A stretch of DNA of 64,000 nt from Paraburkholderia aromaticivorans. GTDB taxonomy: Bacteria > Pseudomonadota > Gammaproteobacteria > Burkholderiales > Burkholderiaceae. Where the stretch lies: positions 1,798,001 to 1,862,000 of the forward strand of contig NZ_CP051514.1 of the NCBI RefSeq assembly GCF_012689525.1. Reading direction: 5' to 3'. Under the pieces are notes generated by a model. The model was given only the letters and a program-made list of their open reading frames with translations. It made no database searches and was not told the DNA's origin. The translations under genes were made by a program, and so were the position numbers. Shown here in pieces: positions 8,156-16,531 of the stretch; within the stretch, counting starts at the first letter, position 1; every line of letters begins with the position of its first letter.

Positions 8156-9331
8156 GTGCTGGAGGTCGCGGACATCTTCCGCGTCCACGGGCCAGCGTGG
8201 CGACAGACTGTACAGCTGAGCCTGGGACAGCTGAAGGTCATGTCGGCCATCGAACAGTGCCGCACCGCGGCGCTGGGGGGACATGTGTTGCGCTGTTCCG
8301 GCTGCGCAAAGCTGGAGATCTCCTATGACTCGTGTCGCAATCGCCATTGTCCGAAGTGCCAGGCGAGCGCCGCACACCGGTGGCTCGAGGCACGTCAGGC
8401 CGACCTGCTGCCCGTGGAGTATTACCACGTGGTCTTCACGCTGCCCGCCACGATCAGCGCGATCGCCTGGTACAACAAGGCGGTGATCTACGGCCTGCTG
8501 TTCGATGTTGCCGCCGAGACCCTGCGTACCATCGCAGCCGATCCGAAGCATCTGGGCGCGCAGACTGGCGCGACGCTGGTGCTCCATACGTGGGGCTCGG
8601 CACTCACACACCATCCCCACGTCCACGGCATCGTCCCCGGTGGTGGCCTGTCACCCGACGGTGAGCGGTGGGTCGCCTGCCGGCCCGGCTTCTTCCTGCC
8701 CGTGCGCGTGCTCTCACGGCTGTTCCGGCGACGTTTCCTGGAAGAACTCGCTGCAGTGCATCGTCGTGGCCAGTTGCGGTTCTTCGGCGAGTACGCCGCG
8801 CTCGCCGATCCTGCCGTCTTCGCCCAGTGGCTCGCGCCGCTACGCGCATGTGAATGGGTCGTGTATGCGAAGCGCCCGTTCGCGGGACCCGAGGCCGTGC
8901 TCGCCTACCTGTCACGCTACACGCATCGCGTGGCCATCTCCAACCAGCGGCTCGTTGCGCTCGATGAACGCGGCGTGACCTTCCGCTGGAAGGACTATCG
9001 TGCGAAGGGGCGCACCCGCTACAAGACCATGACCCTGGGCGCGCACGAGTTCATGCGCCGCTTCCTGCTGCACGTGCTGCCCGGCGGCTTCCACCGCATC
9101 CGCCACTATGGCCTGCTCGCCAATCCCGTGCGGCGGCAGAATCTCGCGAAGATACGCGAGCTGCTGCATGTCGCGGCCGCCGGCGCGCAGGCCGCCGCTA
9201 CCGATGACCCACCCGGCAATCTCCCGCCGCGCTTCATCTGCCGGCACTGTGGCGCGCCGATGATCGTCATCGAGGTCCTCCAGCGCAGCGCACCGATCCG
9301 CGCACCACCCGCACAGCGAGCCGCAGCATGA
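8156..9331 (+). CDS. IS91-family transposase, second copy
   Basis: 391 residues from a GTG at 8156. It is clearly related to the transposase at 6384-7589 but not identical: zinc finger CSGCAKLEISYDSCRNRHCPKC, HUH motif HHPHVHGIVPGGG, paired tyrosines in YLSRYTHRVAISN, and a C-terminal CRHCGAPM knuckle. It is full length with no frameshift. Its companion recombinase upstream is only a remnant, so it may still be active alone or only in trans. The sequence CCCATAGCG occurs about 220 bases downstream (9548) and a similar distance after the first transposase (7821), a possible shared terminus motif. Confidence 0.9.
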   Translation: MLEVADIFRVHGPAWRQTVQLSLGQLKVMSAIEQCRTAALGGHVLRCSGCAKLEISYDSCRNRHCPKCQASAAHRWLEARQADLLPVEYYHVVFTLPATISAIAWYNKAVIYGLLFDVAAETLRTIAADPKHLGAQTGATLVLHTWGSALTHHPHVHGIVPGGGLSPDGERWVACRPGFFLPVRVLSRLFRRRFLEELAAVHRRGQLRFFGEYAALADPAVFAQWLAPLRACEWVVYAKRPFAGPEAVLAYLSRYTHRVAISNQRLVALDERGVTFRWKDYRAKGRTRYKTMTLGAHEFMRRFLLHVLPGGFHRIRHYGLLANPVRRQNLAKIRELLHVAAAGAQAAATDDPPGNLPPRFICRHCGAPMIVIEVLQRSAPIRAPPAQRAAA

Positions 9332-10119
9332 GCGCACGTGTTTCGAGACGTCCAGACCGACCGTCGGCTCTCCGGCAACGGGACCCGATAGCGGACGGTT
9401 GCGTCCTTCACATGCATCAGGCGGTTTCGCGCCCTGTGCACCGCCAGGAACGCCGGCCGGACCGCTTCGTCAACGTGCATCCCGTCGACATCCACCCGCT
9501 TCGCCTGACCTCACCATCAGCCCGACGTCGTATGCGACCGCTCCAATCCCCATAGCGATACAGGTTCCGGCCGCATCGGGACACTCCGCGGTTTCCTCCA
9601 TCGGGGTTTGTACGACGCCTGCCCGCATGCTCCTGTGGCGTCCGCCCATGCGCACGGTCAAGGGCAGGCATCCTACAAACCTAAACAGTTCAGGAAGGAG
9701 CGCCGTCGGGAGGCGAGTATCCGACATGTCACCGGAATCGGACGATGACAGTGCATACATCTTTCGCCGACGATTGCTGTCCACCACCTACACATGTGCG
9801 TTGCGACGGCGTTTCGCCTGACCAAGAATGAATATGACAGCAACGCTGAGGGGGCATTCGTCGAGTGTACCCGGAGCGGTTGGTCGTCGTGACGAGCTAA
9901 ACCGGCATTGGCCCGTGCGAAGACTGCTGTAGGTCGGCATGAAGTAAACAGGCTGATTGCTTTAACTCCAAACGAGCTCTCTCAGGAAACCTTACCAATC
10001 GATCACCATCTGTCTTGCGGCTCGTGCGCGACACGCTCGATGCGCTTGGATTTCGCGCTCAGGGTACGCGAATAACGAATCGCATGAATGGAAAACTCAA
10101 CGTAGATAAAGGAACCAAC
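9332..10119. other. Intergenic region, 3' end of IS91-like unit and unassigned DNA
   Basis: The first 230 bases are probably the non-coding 3' end of the second IS91-like unit, up to about CCCATAGCG at 9548-9556. Several open frames overlap on both strands, but none resembles a known family or has a convincing ribosome site. The last 150 bases presumably hold the promoter of the small secreted protein that follows. Confidence 0.5.
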
Positions 10120-10368
10120 ATGAAATCACCACTGATAGTCGCATCAGCTGTCGTGCTGTTTGTCATGGCCGGTGTTGCGCATTCGCAAGGCACACCGCAA
10201 GCCTCTCAACCCGCGCCGCAAGAAAACGCCGCAACACAAGCCTCTGACCCGAGTGCGGGGATGGAAGCATACGGCGGCACGCCCGACACCCGGGTACAAA
10301 GCGGTGCAAAACCTGCCAGACCGTGCCGGATAGATCCACAATGCAACGTTTTTTTCGGAGGGAGCTAA
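10120..10368 (+). CDS. Small secreted protein with C-terminal Cys-x5-Cys ... GGS motif
   Basis: 82 residues. The ATG at 10120 follows AAAGGA at a good distance and opens with a clear signal peptide (MKSPLIVASAVVLFVMAGVAHSQ, cleavage likely after AHS). The mature part is rich in Ala, Gln, Pro and Ser and ends RPCRIDPQCNVFFGGS. The two cysteines could form a disulfide in the periplasm. The next gene (10786-11055) has the same plan and a similar tail, so the two are paralogues. No function is recognised. There is no terminator-like T-run directly behind it. Confidence 0.6.
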   Translation: MKSPLIVASAVVLFVMAGVAHSQGTPQASQPAPQENAATQASDPSAGMEAYGGTPDTRVQSGAKPARPCRIDPQCNVFFGGS

Positions 10369-10785
10369 CAAAGATATAACGTCGTACGAGCCATGACTGG
10401 AAAGTACCCGATGCCCGTATCGCGAAGGGGACGAAATCCTTGGTCCGGCTTACCGAGTTCGCTGTCACTCTTTCAGATGGCGCCTCCTGATAGGGGAGGT
10501 GCCTCGACACACGAGAGGCGCGACGGCTTCAACAGCAAGCGGAATGGGCGTCATAACGAACATTTGGGCGGTCGCTAAGCTTGAGTTCGAAATAGCTGCG
10601 TCAGTTGCAACTGGCAGGACGTCAACGTTGGTGCGTGCCAAGGCCAACCCTTCTTCGCGTCAATTGAGCCTTCGCGGGACCGCTCACTTAAAACGACGTC
10701 TCGGCCGCGCGTTTCTGGGAATTCTTTCCCAGTCCGCAAGTTCGGCGTCGCTAACGCAACCCGTTGATGACGAAAAGGTGAAGAA
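10369..10785. other. Intergenic region between two small secreted protein genes
   Basis: About 417 bases without a supportable gene. A hairpin-forming sequence, GGCGCCTCC around a short loop to GGAGGTGCC, lies near 10480-10504 but has no T-run. The rest probably includes the promoter of the downstream paralogue. Confidence 0.4.
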
Positions 10786-11055
10786 ATGAAACTGCAACCC
10801 TCGACTGGAACCATCGTGCTATTCCTGCTCGCCGCGGCCGGCGCTGCCGACTCTCAGGAAATGCAACCGTCAGACATCGCCAGCCACTCATCCAGTCAGC
10901 AGTCAATAAATTCATCGCAGCGGGCGATACCGATGGACGGCGACAGTATGTGGGACTATGGGGCCCAACCGGGCGGACGAAATGGTTACGGCAAAACCCG
11001 AGACGGTCAACCGTGCGTGGTGGGCCTGTCGTGCGATATCTATCAGGGTAGTTAA
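10786..11055 (+). CDS. Small secreted protein, paralogue of the preceding one
   Basis: 89 residues. The ATG at 10786 follows an AAGGTGAAG ribosome site. A signal peptide covers about residues 1-23 (hydrophobic core TIVLFLLAAAGAA, cleavage near ADS). The mature protein is Ser/Gln-rich and ends QPCVVGLSCDIYQGS, matching the PC-x5-C-x(3-4)-GS tail of the protein at 10120-10368. Probably periplasmic or surface-exposed; function unknown. Confidence 0.6.
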   Translation: MKLQPSTGTIVLFLLAAAGAADSQEMQPSDIASHSSSQQSINSSQRAIPMDGDSMWDYGAQPGGRNGYGKTRDGQPCVVGLSCDIYQGS

Positions 11056-11514
11056 CCTGGGTGGCTGTGTCGCGATAGGCCAACTCGCTATCTGAAACGC
11101 CCGATACGATCGATAAAACAGATGCTCAATGGGGTCGAGAGTGTGAAGGCACTGATCGAGGAAGCTGCCGTCCGACTGTTCGACACCGCCATTAGCAGCA
11201 ATTCGCCGCCACATAGCTGACGTAGAACCGAGCCCCCTCCAACGTCAGCTATGGCCGATAACTTGCCCTTGATCGCCGGTATGCAATGACCGCTGCACTC
11301 CGATACCCTCCTTTGCGCGCGAATCGATTTGATCGCTTTCGTTGGCTTCATTTGCCCCATGCTCTCCTCTCGTTCTTGGCATAGAGGTCTCAGGAGCAAG
11401 ACACTCAGTGTGCAGGGCACCAGCAGTTCCCTGGACGCCAGCGAGTGCGATGTCAGTCTCCCCTCCCTTATAATTCCCGAATCGATAGTGATTTACGGCG
11501 GAGAGCCCCACTTT
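11056..11514. other. Intergenic region
   Basis: About 459 bases with no supportable gene. The first part shows a 32-codon frame (11122-11220) of reasonable composition but no ribosome site. The last 100 bases should contain the promoter of the large protein starting at 11515. Confidence 0.4.
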
Positions 11515-12873
11515 ATGAGTCAACCACATGGGCAACATTCGGGATCTCGAGACAAGGGTCCGCGTCAATCGCGCCAACCTTCGAAAACGACATCCCACCG
11601 GCAAAACAAGCCTTATGTAAAAACGCCGCCCGCGCGAGACCAGGCCCAGACGGCGTCCATTTTCAAAACGCGTTCGTTCAAGTGGCTGGTCGACACGGTG
11701 GGCGCAGAGAATATCGCGCTGGGACTCGATTCCAACCTGACACGCGTAGCCGAGTTGATCAACGGCGAGAGATTCACACCCGAGACGGCCTTCCACATTG
11801 AAACGACGCTCGGGCTACCCGATGGGTTTTTCGATCAACCCAACCCTGCTCTCACGTCCGAGACAATCAGTCGATTGAGGGCGCCGCTCGACTTTATCGC
11901 CGCGCATACAGAACCGGAATCATCGGACGCGCAAGCATTGGAACCGGCTCCTGTAATAGCCGCGATTCGCCACCCTACCCCCACTGACCGTTTGCCCAGG
12001 GAATCAGAAATGTCAAAGAGAACCGCTGGCGGCTCGCCACAGGCCGCCGCGAAGAGCAAACCTGCTGCGGCAAAGACTGCCACGGTTCCCTCGTCGAAAC
12101 CGGCATCAGCGAAGCCCAGATCGTCGATGAAGTCGGGGGCTCAGCAATCCCTGCCACTAAACGACATGGCGGCTCGGCAAAACATCCGTCGCGCGAACCT
12201 GCACGTGCTCACCTCCCGTAAGGGCTCGAAGGTGCGACTCAGCGAGGTGATGAGTATCAGCGCCTCTAATCTGGACAATCGTCTGTATGGCCAGAAGCGC
12301 ATGGACGAAGCCGAAGCCAACCGTTTCACTGAACGCCTTGGGCTGCCAACTGCCTGGCTGGACGTTCCGCGTTCAGTCACGGACATTCCTGAGCCGGTGA
12401 CGGTCCTGCTCGATCCGCAGTCGGGTCGATCTGCACCTGATCAGCGGGATTTGCCCGCCGCGGTAGAGCCGGAAGCAGCGGTGGCAAGAAAGTCCGCGGG
12501 TAGAAAAGCAAAACCCGCGAGCGATCGACACGCTCAACCGTCTGAGCCGGATCACACCGGCGCCGCCGCCGTGACGAAGGCAGTCTTGGAGGAACAGGAT
12601 GCGGAAGTCCCGCCTGCCTCAGATCTGGTAACCCGGCAACCTGTTGACAACGATGCCTCACCGTCCGCCTCTCACCTGCAGCCAGCGCCGGCTTCCATCA
12701 CAGAGGTCATCGAGGAACCGCGCCGTTCTGCGTCCGTCACCAGCCTGGACGATCTGATAGGGATCGAACCGATCGCAGAGGCGCTGATCAAGACGCTCGC
12801 AGGTAAAGCACGAACCGGTCGTCTGGACGAAATGAAAGCGCTGGAACTGTTGCGACAGATCGTGTCGCTCTGA
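11515..12873 (+). CDS. Large DNA-binding-like protein with two similar helical domains
   Basis: 452 residues from the ATG at 11515 (GGAGAG upstream). The frame is open further upstream, but that part lacks plausible protein sequence. Two segments look alike: residues about 50-110 (FKWLVDTVGAENIALGLDSN through LGLPDGFFDQPNP) and about 220-290 (NIRRANLHVLTSRKGSKVRL through LGLPTAWLDVPRSV). Each resembles a lambda-repressor-type helix-turn-helix that ends in LGLP and a W/F-hydrophobic turn. Long Ala/Pro/Lys-rich linkers separate them, and a helical C-terminal segment (DEMKALELLRQIVSL) closes the protein. It may be a nucleoid-associated or regulatory protein; the family name is not known to me. 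Confidence 0.7.
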   Translation: MSQPHGQHSGSRDKGPRQSRQPSKTTSHRQNKPYVKTPPARDQAQTASIFKTRSFKWLVDTVGAENIALGLDSNLTRVAELINGERFTPETAFHIETTLGLPDGFFDQPNPALTSETISRLRAPLDFIAAHTEPESSDAQALEPAPVIAAIRHPTPTDRLPRESEMSKRTAGGSPQAAAKSKPAAAKTATVPSSKPASAKPRSSMKSGAQQSLPLNDMAARQNIRRANLHVLTSRKGSKVRLSEVMSISASNLDNRLYGQKRMDEAEANRFTERLGLPTAWLDVPRSVTDIPEPVTVLLDPQSGRSAPDQRDLPAAVEPEAAVARKSAGRKAKPASDRHAQPSEPDHTGAAAVTKAVLEEQDAEVPPASDLVTRQPVDNDASPSASHLQPAPASITEVIEEPRRSASVTSLDDLIGIEPIAEALIKTLAGKARTGRLDEMKALELLRQIVSL

Positions 12874-12901
12874 CCTGGACGAAAATTGCACGGAATTTTG
12901 C

Positions 12902-12936
12902 GGCGGCCGTGCCGCCAGGGAATCGGCCGCCTTTTT
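12902..12936 (+). terminator. Rho-independent terminator
   Basis: A perfect 7-bp stem, GGCGGCC (12902-12908) with GGCCGCC (12925-12931), is followed at once by five T (12932-12936). It lies 28 bases after the stop of the 452-residue protein gene and fits transcription in the plus direction. Confidence 0.7.
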
Positions 12937-13082
12937 CAACACACGTCACGTTTCAGGTTGCTGAGAAGATGACTGTCTTTGAGCACTGGATGTGCGTCAG
13001 GCATCGCGCCTTCACCGCCCAACCCGCACAGCCGCTATAGCCGTTCATGGCGCCCTTCGGAGTAGATGAGGCCGTCTCGCAC

Positions 13083-13359
13083 TCACGGCCACTGCTGGCG
13101 CGCGTGCTTCACGCGCAGGATCGTCACGACTTCATCGCTTGCGCGATAAAACACCGACATAGTTGCGGTGAACGATCATCTCGCGCGTACCGCGCAACCG
13201 GCCGGCACGGTACAGCGTTGGGCGCCCGCGCAGGCCTTCAACCTTGGTGCGGATCTTCTGCACCAGCTCAACGGCCGCATCGGCATTGTCGTGGCCGATG
13301 TAGTCGAGTATGTCAAACAGGTCGTTTCCCGCCTGGACCTTCCATTCAAGCCTTCGCAC
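13083..13359 (-). pseudogene. RelE/ParE-type toxin, frameshifted by one extra base
   Basis: A GTG at 13359 gives MRRLEWKVQAGNDLFDILDYI, then RPTLYRAGRLRGTREMIVHRNYV, the typical ParE core. The frame then ends early at 13132. In the next frame the expected tail follows (FYRASDEVVTILRVKHARQQWP, stop 13083-13085). The span from 13359 to 13083 is 277 bases, one more than 92 codons; dropping one G near 13153 restores a normal 91-residue toxin. Either the toxin is inactivated or this is a sequencing error. It overlaps the end of the antitoxin gene by 14 bases, as in an ordinary toxin-antitoxin operon. Confidence 0.8.
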
Positions 13360-13804
13360 GCTTGCCCTTCCGCGTCGCCTCGATGCGCGCACTGGCCTTT
13401 TCCATCACGTCGTCGTGCGCGACCGTTGGGCGCGGATCGTCGATCGCCTCCTGCACCTGCTGACGGACCCATTCGTCATAGGCGGCGGCGCTCGCATGCG
13501 TGGCCTTCATCGCCTCGGCGCGGTCCGGCCCGCTCTGCCGCCTGGATCCGACCTCGTCCGGCCGCCACGCCTCGAGCGAAAACCGCCCCGTCTGCAGGCC
13601 GAGTTCGCGGATCACCTCGAGCGCCTTGACCGGGTTGCGGAACGCCCGCGGGCGGCGGTTGTTTGACGTGACCAGCAGGGCGGTACCGGCGGTACGGGTC
13701 TCCAGCTCGACATAGAACGCACCACCTTCGGCCTTCAGGATGGCGGAGAGAACGCCGCCGGCCTGGGCAGCGGCGGTCGCTTGCGACACGTCGAGTGTTT
13801 TCAT
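13346..13804 (-). CDS. Antitoxin of a ParE-type toxin-antitoxin pair
   Basis: 152 residues from the ATG at 13804 (MKTLDVSQATAAAQ). The N-terminal part (about residues 1-60: FYVELETRTAGTALLVTSNNRRPRAF) looks like a small DNA-binding or PHD-like fold. The C-terminal segment YDEWVRQQVQEAIDDPRPTVAHDDVM followed by a basic tail is the toxin-binding tail common in antitoxins that precede ParE. It lies just upstream of, and overlaps, the damaged toxin. It probably represses its own promoter together with the toxin (family knowledge). Intact, whereas its toxin is not. Confidence 0.75.
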   Translation of the reverse strand: MKTLDVSQATAAAQAGGVLSAILKAEGGAFYVELETRTAGTALLVTSNNRRPRAFRNPVKALEVIRELGLQTGRFSLEAWRPDEVGSRRQSGPDRAEAMKATHASAAAYDEWVRQQVQEAIDDPRPTVAHDDVMEKASARIEATRKGKRAKA

Positions 13805-14160
13805 GGGACGACCTATAAATGATGCTGACACGGTTATCAATACACCGTGGCAGAATCATCTGTCGATCCTGCGACCGGCTTGACGCAACACCTCCTTTGC
13901 ACACAGACACACGCGATTGATAGTTTTACTCTGTATCGGAGACGCGATTGTCGGCAGCATTCGCATCCGTTGTCGACACCTCGTCGGTCAGCAGATCGCC
14001 ATGATGACGCGCCAGATAGTCGCATTGAGGCGAGCCTGAGACTGATCACAAGTGTTCAGCAATATGATTTACCGAACTGTTTCACCTCCCAATAGCGCAG
14101 CCTTGATCTTTCCTGTATCGAGTGATCAGCCCGGGTCAGTTAAGACGCGTGAAGAAAGCG
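13805..14160. other. Intergenic region upstream of the antitoxin
   Basis: About 356 bases with no supportable gene. It should hold the antitoxin promoter on the minus strand. No clear repeats or family fragments were recognised. Confidence 0.4.
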
Positions 14161-15070
14161 TCACGAATCGGCTGGCAAGTCGGGGTGCAGTTCCGCCTCG
14201 ATTTCGCGAATGGACGGCAGTGTTGTTTCCAGAGAAGGCGGCACCTCGCGCAGTAACTGGTACTCCGCGACGCCCATGGGTTTTGCGACACCCCTCAGGG
14301 CGTACTCGGCGACCAGCCGGTTTTTTTCCTTGCACAGCAGCAGGCCAATGGTCGGCTGATCCTCGGGCGCCTTCACCTGCGCGTCGATAGCAGACAGGTA
14401 GAAGTTGAGCTGGCCGGCATATTCTGGCCGGAACGGTGTCGTCTTGAGTTCCACGACGATGTAGCACCGCAACTTCAAATGATAGAAGAGCAGGTCAACA
14501 AAGAAATCATCTCCGCCGACTTCGAGCCGGTACTGGCGCCCGACAAACGCAAAGCCACCGCCAAGTTCCAGCAGGAACCGCGTGATATGTCTCGTCAGTG
14601 CCTGCTCGATGTCGCGCTCCTGCGCGTCCTCCGTCAGGTTGAGGAAGTCGAAGATGTACGGATCCTTCAGCGCCTCGCGGGCGAGATCGGATTGAGGTGG
14701 AGGCAGCCTTTCCTCAAAATTCGTGATGGCGCTTCCGGTGCGGGCGTGCGCGCCAGTCTCGATCTGCATTGCGAGTGTGCTTCGTGACCAGCCGTGCTCA
14801 AGCGACTTGTTTGCATACCAGTCGCGCGCGGCCGGATCCTTGACCTTGTCCAGCAGCGTGCACAGGTGAAACCACGGCAATTGTGCAGCAGGTTGCTGCA
14901 CAAATTCCGCTTCCGGCCACGCCTGGGCGAGCGCGCGCATGTACTTCAGGTTGCGCGGAGAAAAGCCCTTCATGTCGGGAAATGCCGCCTTCAGGTCGCG
15001 CGCAAGCTGATCAACCACCCGGGCGCCCCACCTTTGCTGCTGCTGCCGCGCCAGGATGTCCCGGCCAATC
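14161..15070 (-). pseudogene. YhcG/DUF1016-type PD-(D/E)XK nuclease, N-terminus removed by a transposase gene
   Basis: The open frame from a GTG at 15018 encodes 285 residues, and homologous sequence continues upstream to about 15070 (IGRDILARQQQRWGARVVDQ). The DUF1016 N-terminal region (DMKGFSPRNLKYMRALAQAWP) is followed by the nuclease domain with DDFFVDLLFYHLKLRCYIVVELK, containing the Asp and the ELK of the PD-(D/E)XK site. The first 40-60 residues are missing where the IS6-type transposase begins. YhcG-like proteins are linked to DNA repair and phage defence. Without its N-terminus this copy is probably non-functional. Confidence 0.8.
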
Positions 15071-15772
15071 TTGCTGTGCGGCGGACGCGCCGGTCCCTTT
15101 GGCGCATTTCATTTGCCCCTTGCGGATCATATGCATCACCTCAATGCCGCCCAGAATGATGCGTGCACAACGAAAATCCTTGAAGCCGAGCATCGGTCGG
15201 GTTCGGCGTTTGATGGCCCGGTGGTCCTGCTCGATGCGGTTGTTCAGATACTTGACCTGACGGACGCGGATAGGTGTTTCGCGTGCGGCGTTGATCGCCT
15301 GGATGGCGGCCAGATTTGCACCGCTCTTATCCATGTTGACCGTCTGCGGGGCGCCGTTCTGGCCAATCGCTTTCTCGAAGAAGCGGCGCGCTGCAGGCTT
15401 GTCGCGATGGGCGCGCAGCAGGAAGTCGATGGTGTTGCCGGCCTTGTCCACGGCGCGGTAGAGATACTTCCACTGACCCCTGATCTTGAGGTAGGTCTCG
15501 TCCATCCGCCAGCTCTTGCCAACCGGCCTTTTGTGTTTGCGAAACATTTTCTCGAGCAATGGCACCAGCTTGATCACCCAGCAGTGCACGGTCGAATGAT
15601 CGACTGAAATACCGCGTTCACCCATCATTTCCTCGAGATCACGCAGACTCAGCGAGTAGGCCACGTACCATCTCACGCAGACCAATATCACTTCGAGCGG
15701 ATAGTGAAGTCGCTTCAGAACTTTGGCTATGCCCGAGGCCAGTGCCTTTCGCGGAGTCTGCGTCTTCTTCAT
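15011..15772 (-). CDS. IS6-family transposase
   Basis: The ATG at 15772 (MKKTQTPRKALASGI) is chosen although the frame is open another 110 codons upstream, because family homology starts here. Zinc-binding is not obvious. The catalytic triad is WRMDETYLKI (Asp), VNMDKSGANL (Asp) and NRIEQDHRAIKR (Glu). Family homology ends near SAAQQ at about 15076, and the last 20 or so residues read into the adjacent nuclease gene, so the natural C-terminus may be slightly altered. I could not identify convincing terminal inverted repeats. It disrupts the YhcG-type gene on one side and a TniQ-like gene on the other. Confidence 0.85.
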   Translation of the reverse strand: MKKTQTPRKALASGIAKVLKRLHYPLEVILVCVRWYVAYSLSLRDLEEMMGERGISVDHSTVHCWVIKLVPLLEKMFRKHKRPVGKSWRMDETYLKIRGQWKYLYRAVDKAGNTIDFLLRAHRDKPAARRFFEKAIGQNGAPQTVNMDKSGANLAAIQAINAARETPIRVRQVKYLNNRIEQDHRAIKRRTRPMLGFKDFRCARIILGGIEVMHMIRKGQMKCAKGTGASAAQQDWPGHPGAAAAAKVGRPGG

Positions 15773-15817
15773 CGTGCCATTCGGGGAATTTCGTCTGCTC
15801 CGGATTTTACCCCTTCG

Positions 15818-16018
15818 GTTTATCGCGACCGAGCCCGCCGTTATAACCCAGGGTTTCGACACTGCCGCCGCTGTATGGCGATCGGGTACCACAGCATGCT
15901 TCGTCAGATGGAGAGCGTCAGTGTCTGTCCCGCCCACCGTCGGCCGTTGGAGACAGCATGTCGGCGCTGCGGCTACGAAGCGCCGTATCGGGTGAGCGTG
16001 CAACTCCTGGAAGCAGCG
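15818..16018 (+). pseudogene. Fragment of a TniQ-like zinc-finger protein
   Basis: About 67 residues in one frame. The pattern FRHCRRCMAIGYHSMLRQ, then SVCPAHRRPLETACRRCGYEAPYRV, matches the C-x2-C ... GYHS ... CP-x-H ... C-x2-C zinc-finger region of TniQ/TnsD-like proteins, which guide Tn7-like transposons to a target site or act as target-site proteins. Both ends are lost: the 5' side stops at the IS6 transposase region, and the 3' side stops near 16018, where an unrelated opposing gene begins. It is a relic only. Confidence 0.6.
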
Positions 16019-16209
16019 CACCATGAACCGTCGTCGTGCCGAAAGAAGAAGATCGCAAGGACGCCACCGGGCTGTGAGGATTCCACGCGCACATAGCGCC
16101 ACGGATCGCCGCGCGCGTGGATAAATTGCGTCACCCTGGCCGGCATCGTCGCACTAGGAGCAAGCCACTTTTCGACCAGAAAACGTAAAGACTTCTCTCC
16201 GGTTTTCAT
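15973..16209 (-). pseudogene. Small protein of unknown function, 3'-truncated
   Basis: From the ATG at 16209 the frame reads MKTGEKSLRFLVEKWLAP, later RYVRVESSQPGGVLAIFFFRHDDGSW, a composition typical of a short conserved burkholderial protein found beside mobile elements (recalled from general familiarity, not checked). After HDDGSW, near 16024, the sequence turns into the antisense of the TniQ-like fragment, so the natural end is missing. The cut point matches the end of the TniQ-like fragment and marks a recombination junction. Function unknown. Confidence 0.45.
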
Positions 16210-16531
16210 CTCTGCCTCTATCCGTTTCGCATTTGCCGGACCGTATGCCTCCTGTTGCGAGAAGCAAGTTGATCGGTCCTTGCATTGAATGTTAGAAGCT
16301 GCGCGGACGGCCTTCAATTAGTGAGTCGAGAAGGGGCAATTCGTCTTTGACGAACGCCTGGGTATCCCGCCGCTGCGTATCGATCTCAACGCAGCAGGTG
16401 AGCATCATCGGTGCATTCCACGCAGTGATGGCCGAGTCGACGCCTAGCGGCGCCCACAAGCTTGTCAAAGAACAGGTCGTTGGTCTCGCAGTTGACCATG
16501 TTTGGAATCGGCCGCCGCATGCCCGCTACGA
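16210..16531. other. Intergenic region at the edge of the catabolic block
   Basis: About 322 bases with no supportable gene. It separates the last mobile-element debris from the first catabolic gene and is the apparent boundary between the two regions. Confidence 0.4.

Noticed and set aside
9470..9787. A 105-codon minus-strand frame in the region after the second IS91-like transposase
   Set aside because: It has no convincing ribosome site, family pattern or conserved context; it overlaps the probable end of the element.
10480..10504. Hairpin GGCGCCTCC/GGAGGTGCC as a terminator
   Set aside because: It lacks a T-run and is more than 100 bases from the preceding gene, so it is not listed as a terminator.
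11122..11220. A 32-codon plus-strand frame (MLNGVESVKALIEEAAVRLF) with reasonable composition
   Set aside because: No ribosome site and too short to support; it may be the remnant of a longer gene.
11088..11420. A 110-codon minus-strand frame upstream of the large HTH-like protein
   Set aside because: No family resemblance and no ribosome site; it overlaps the likely promoter region.
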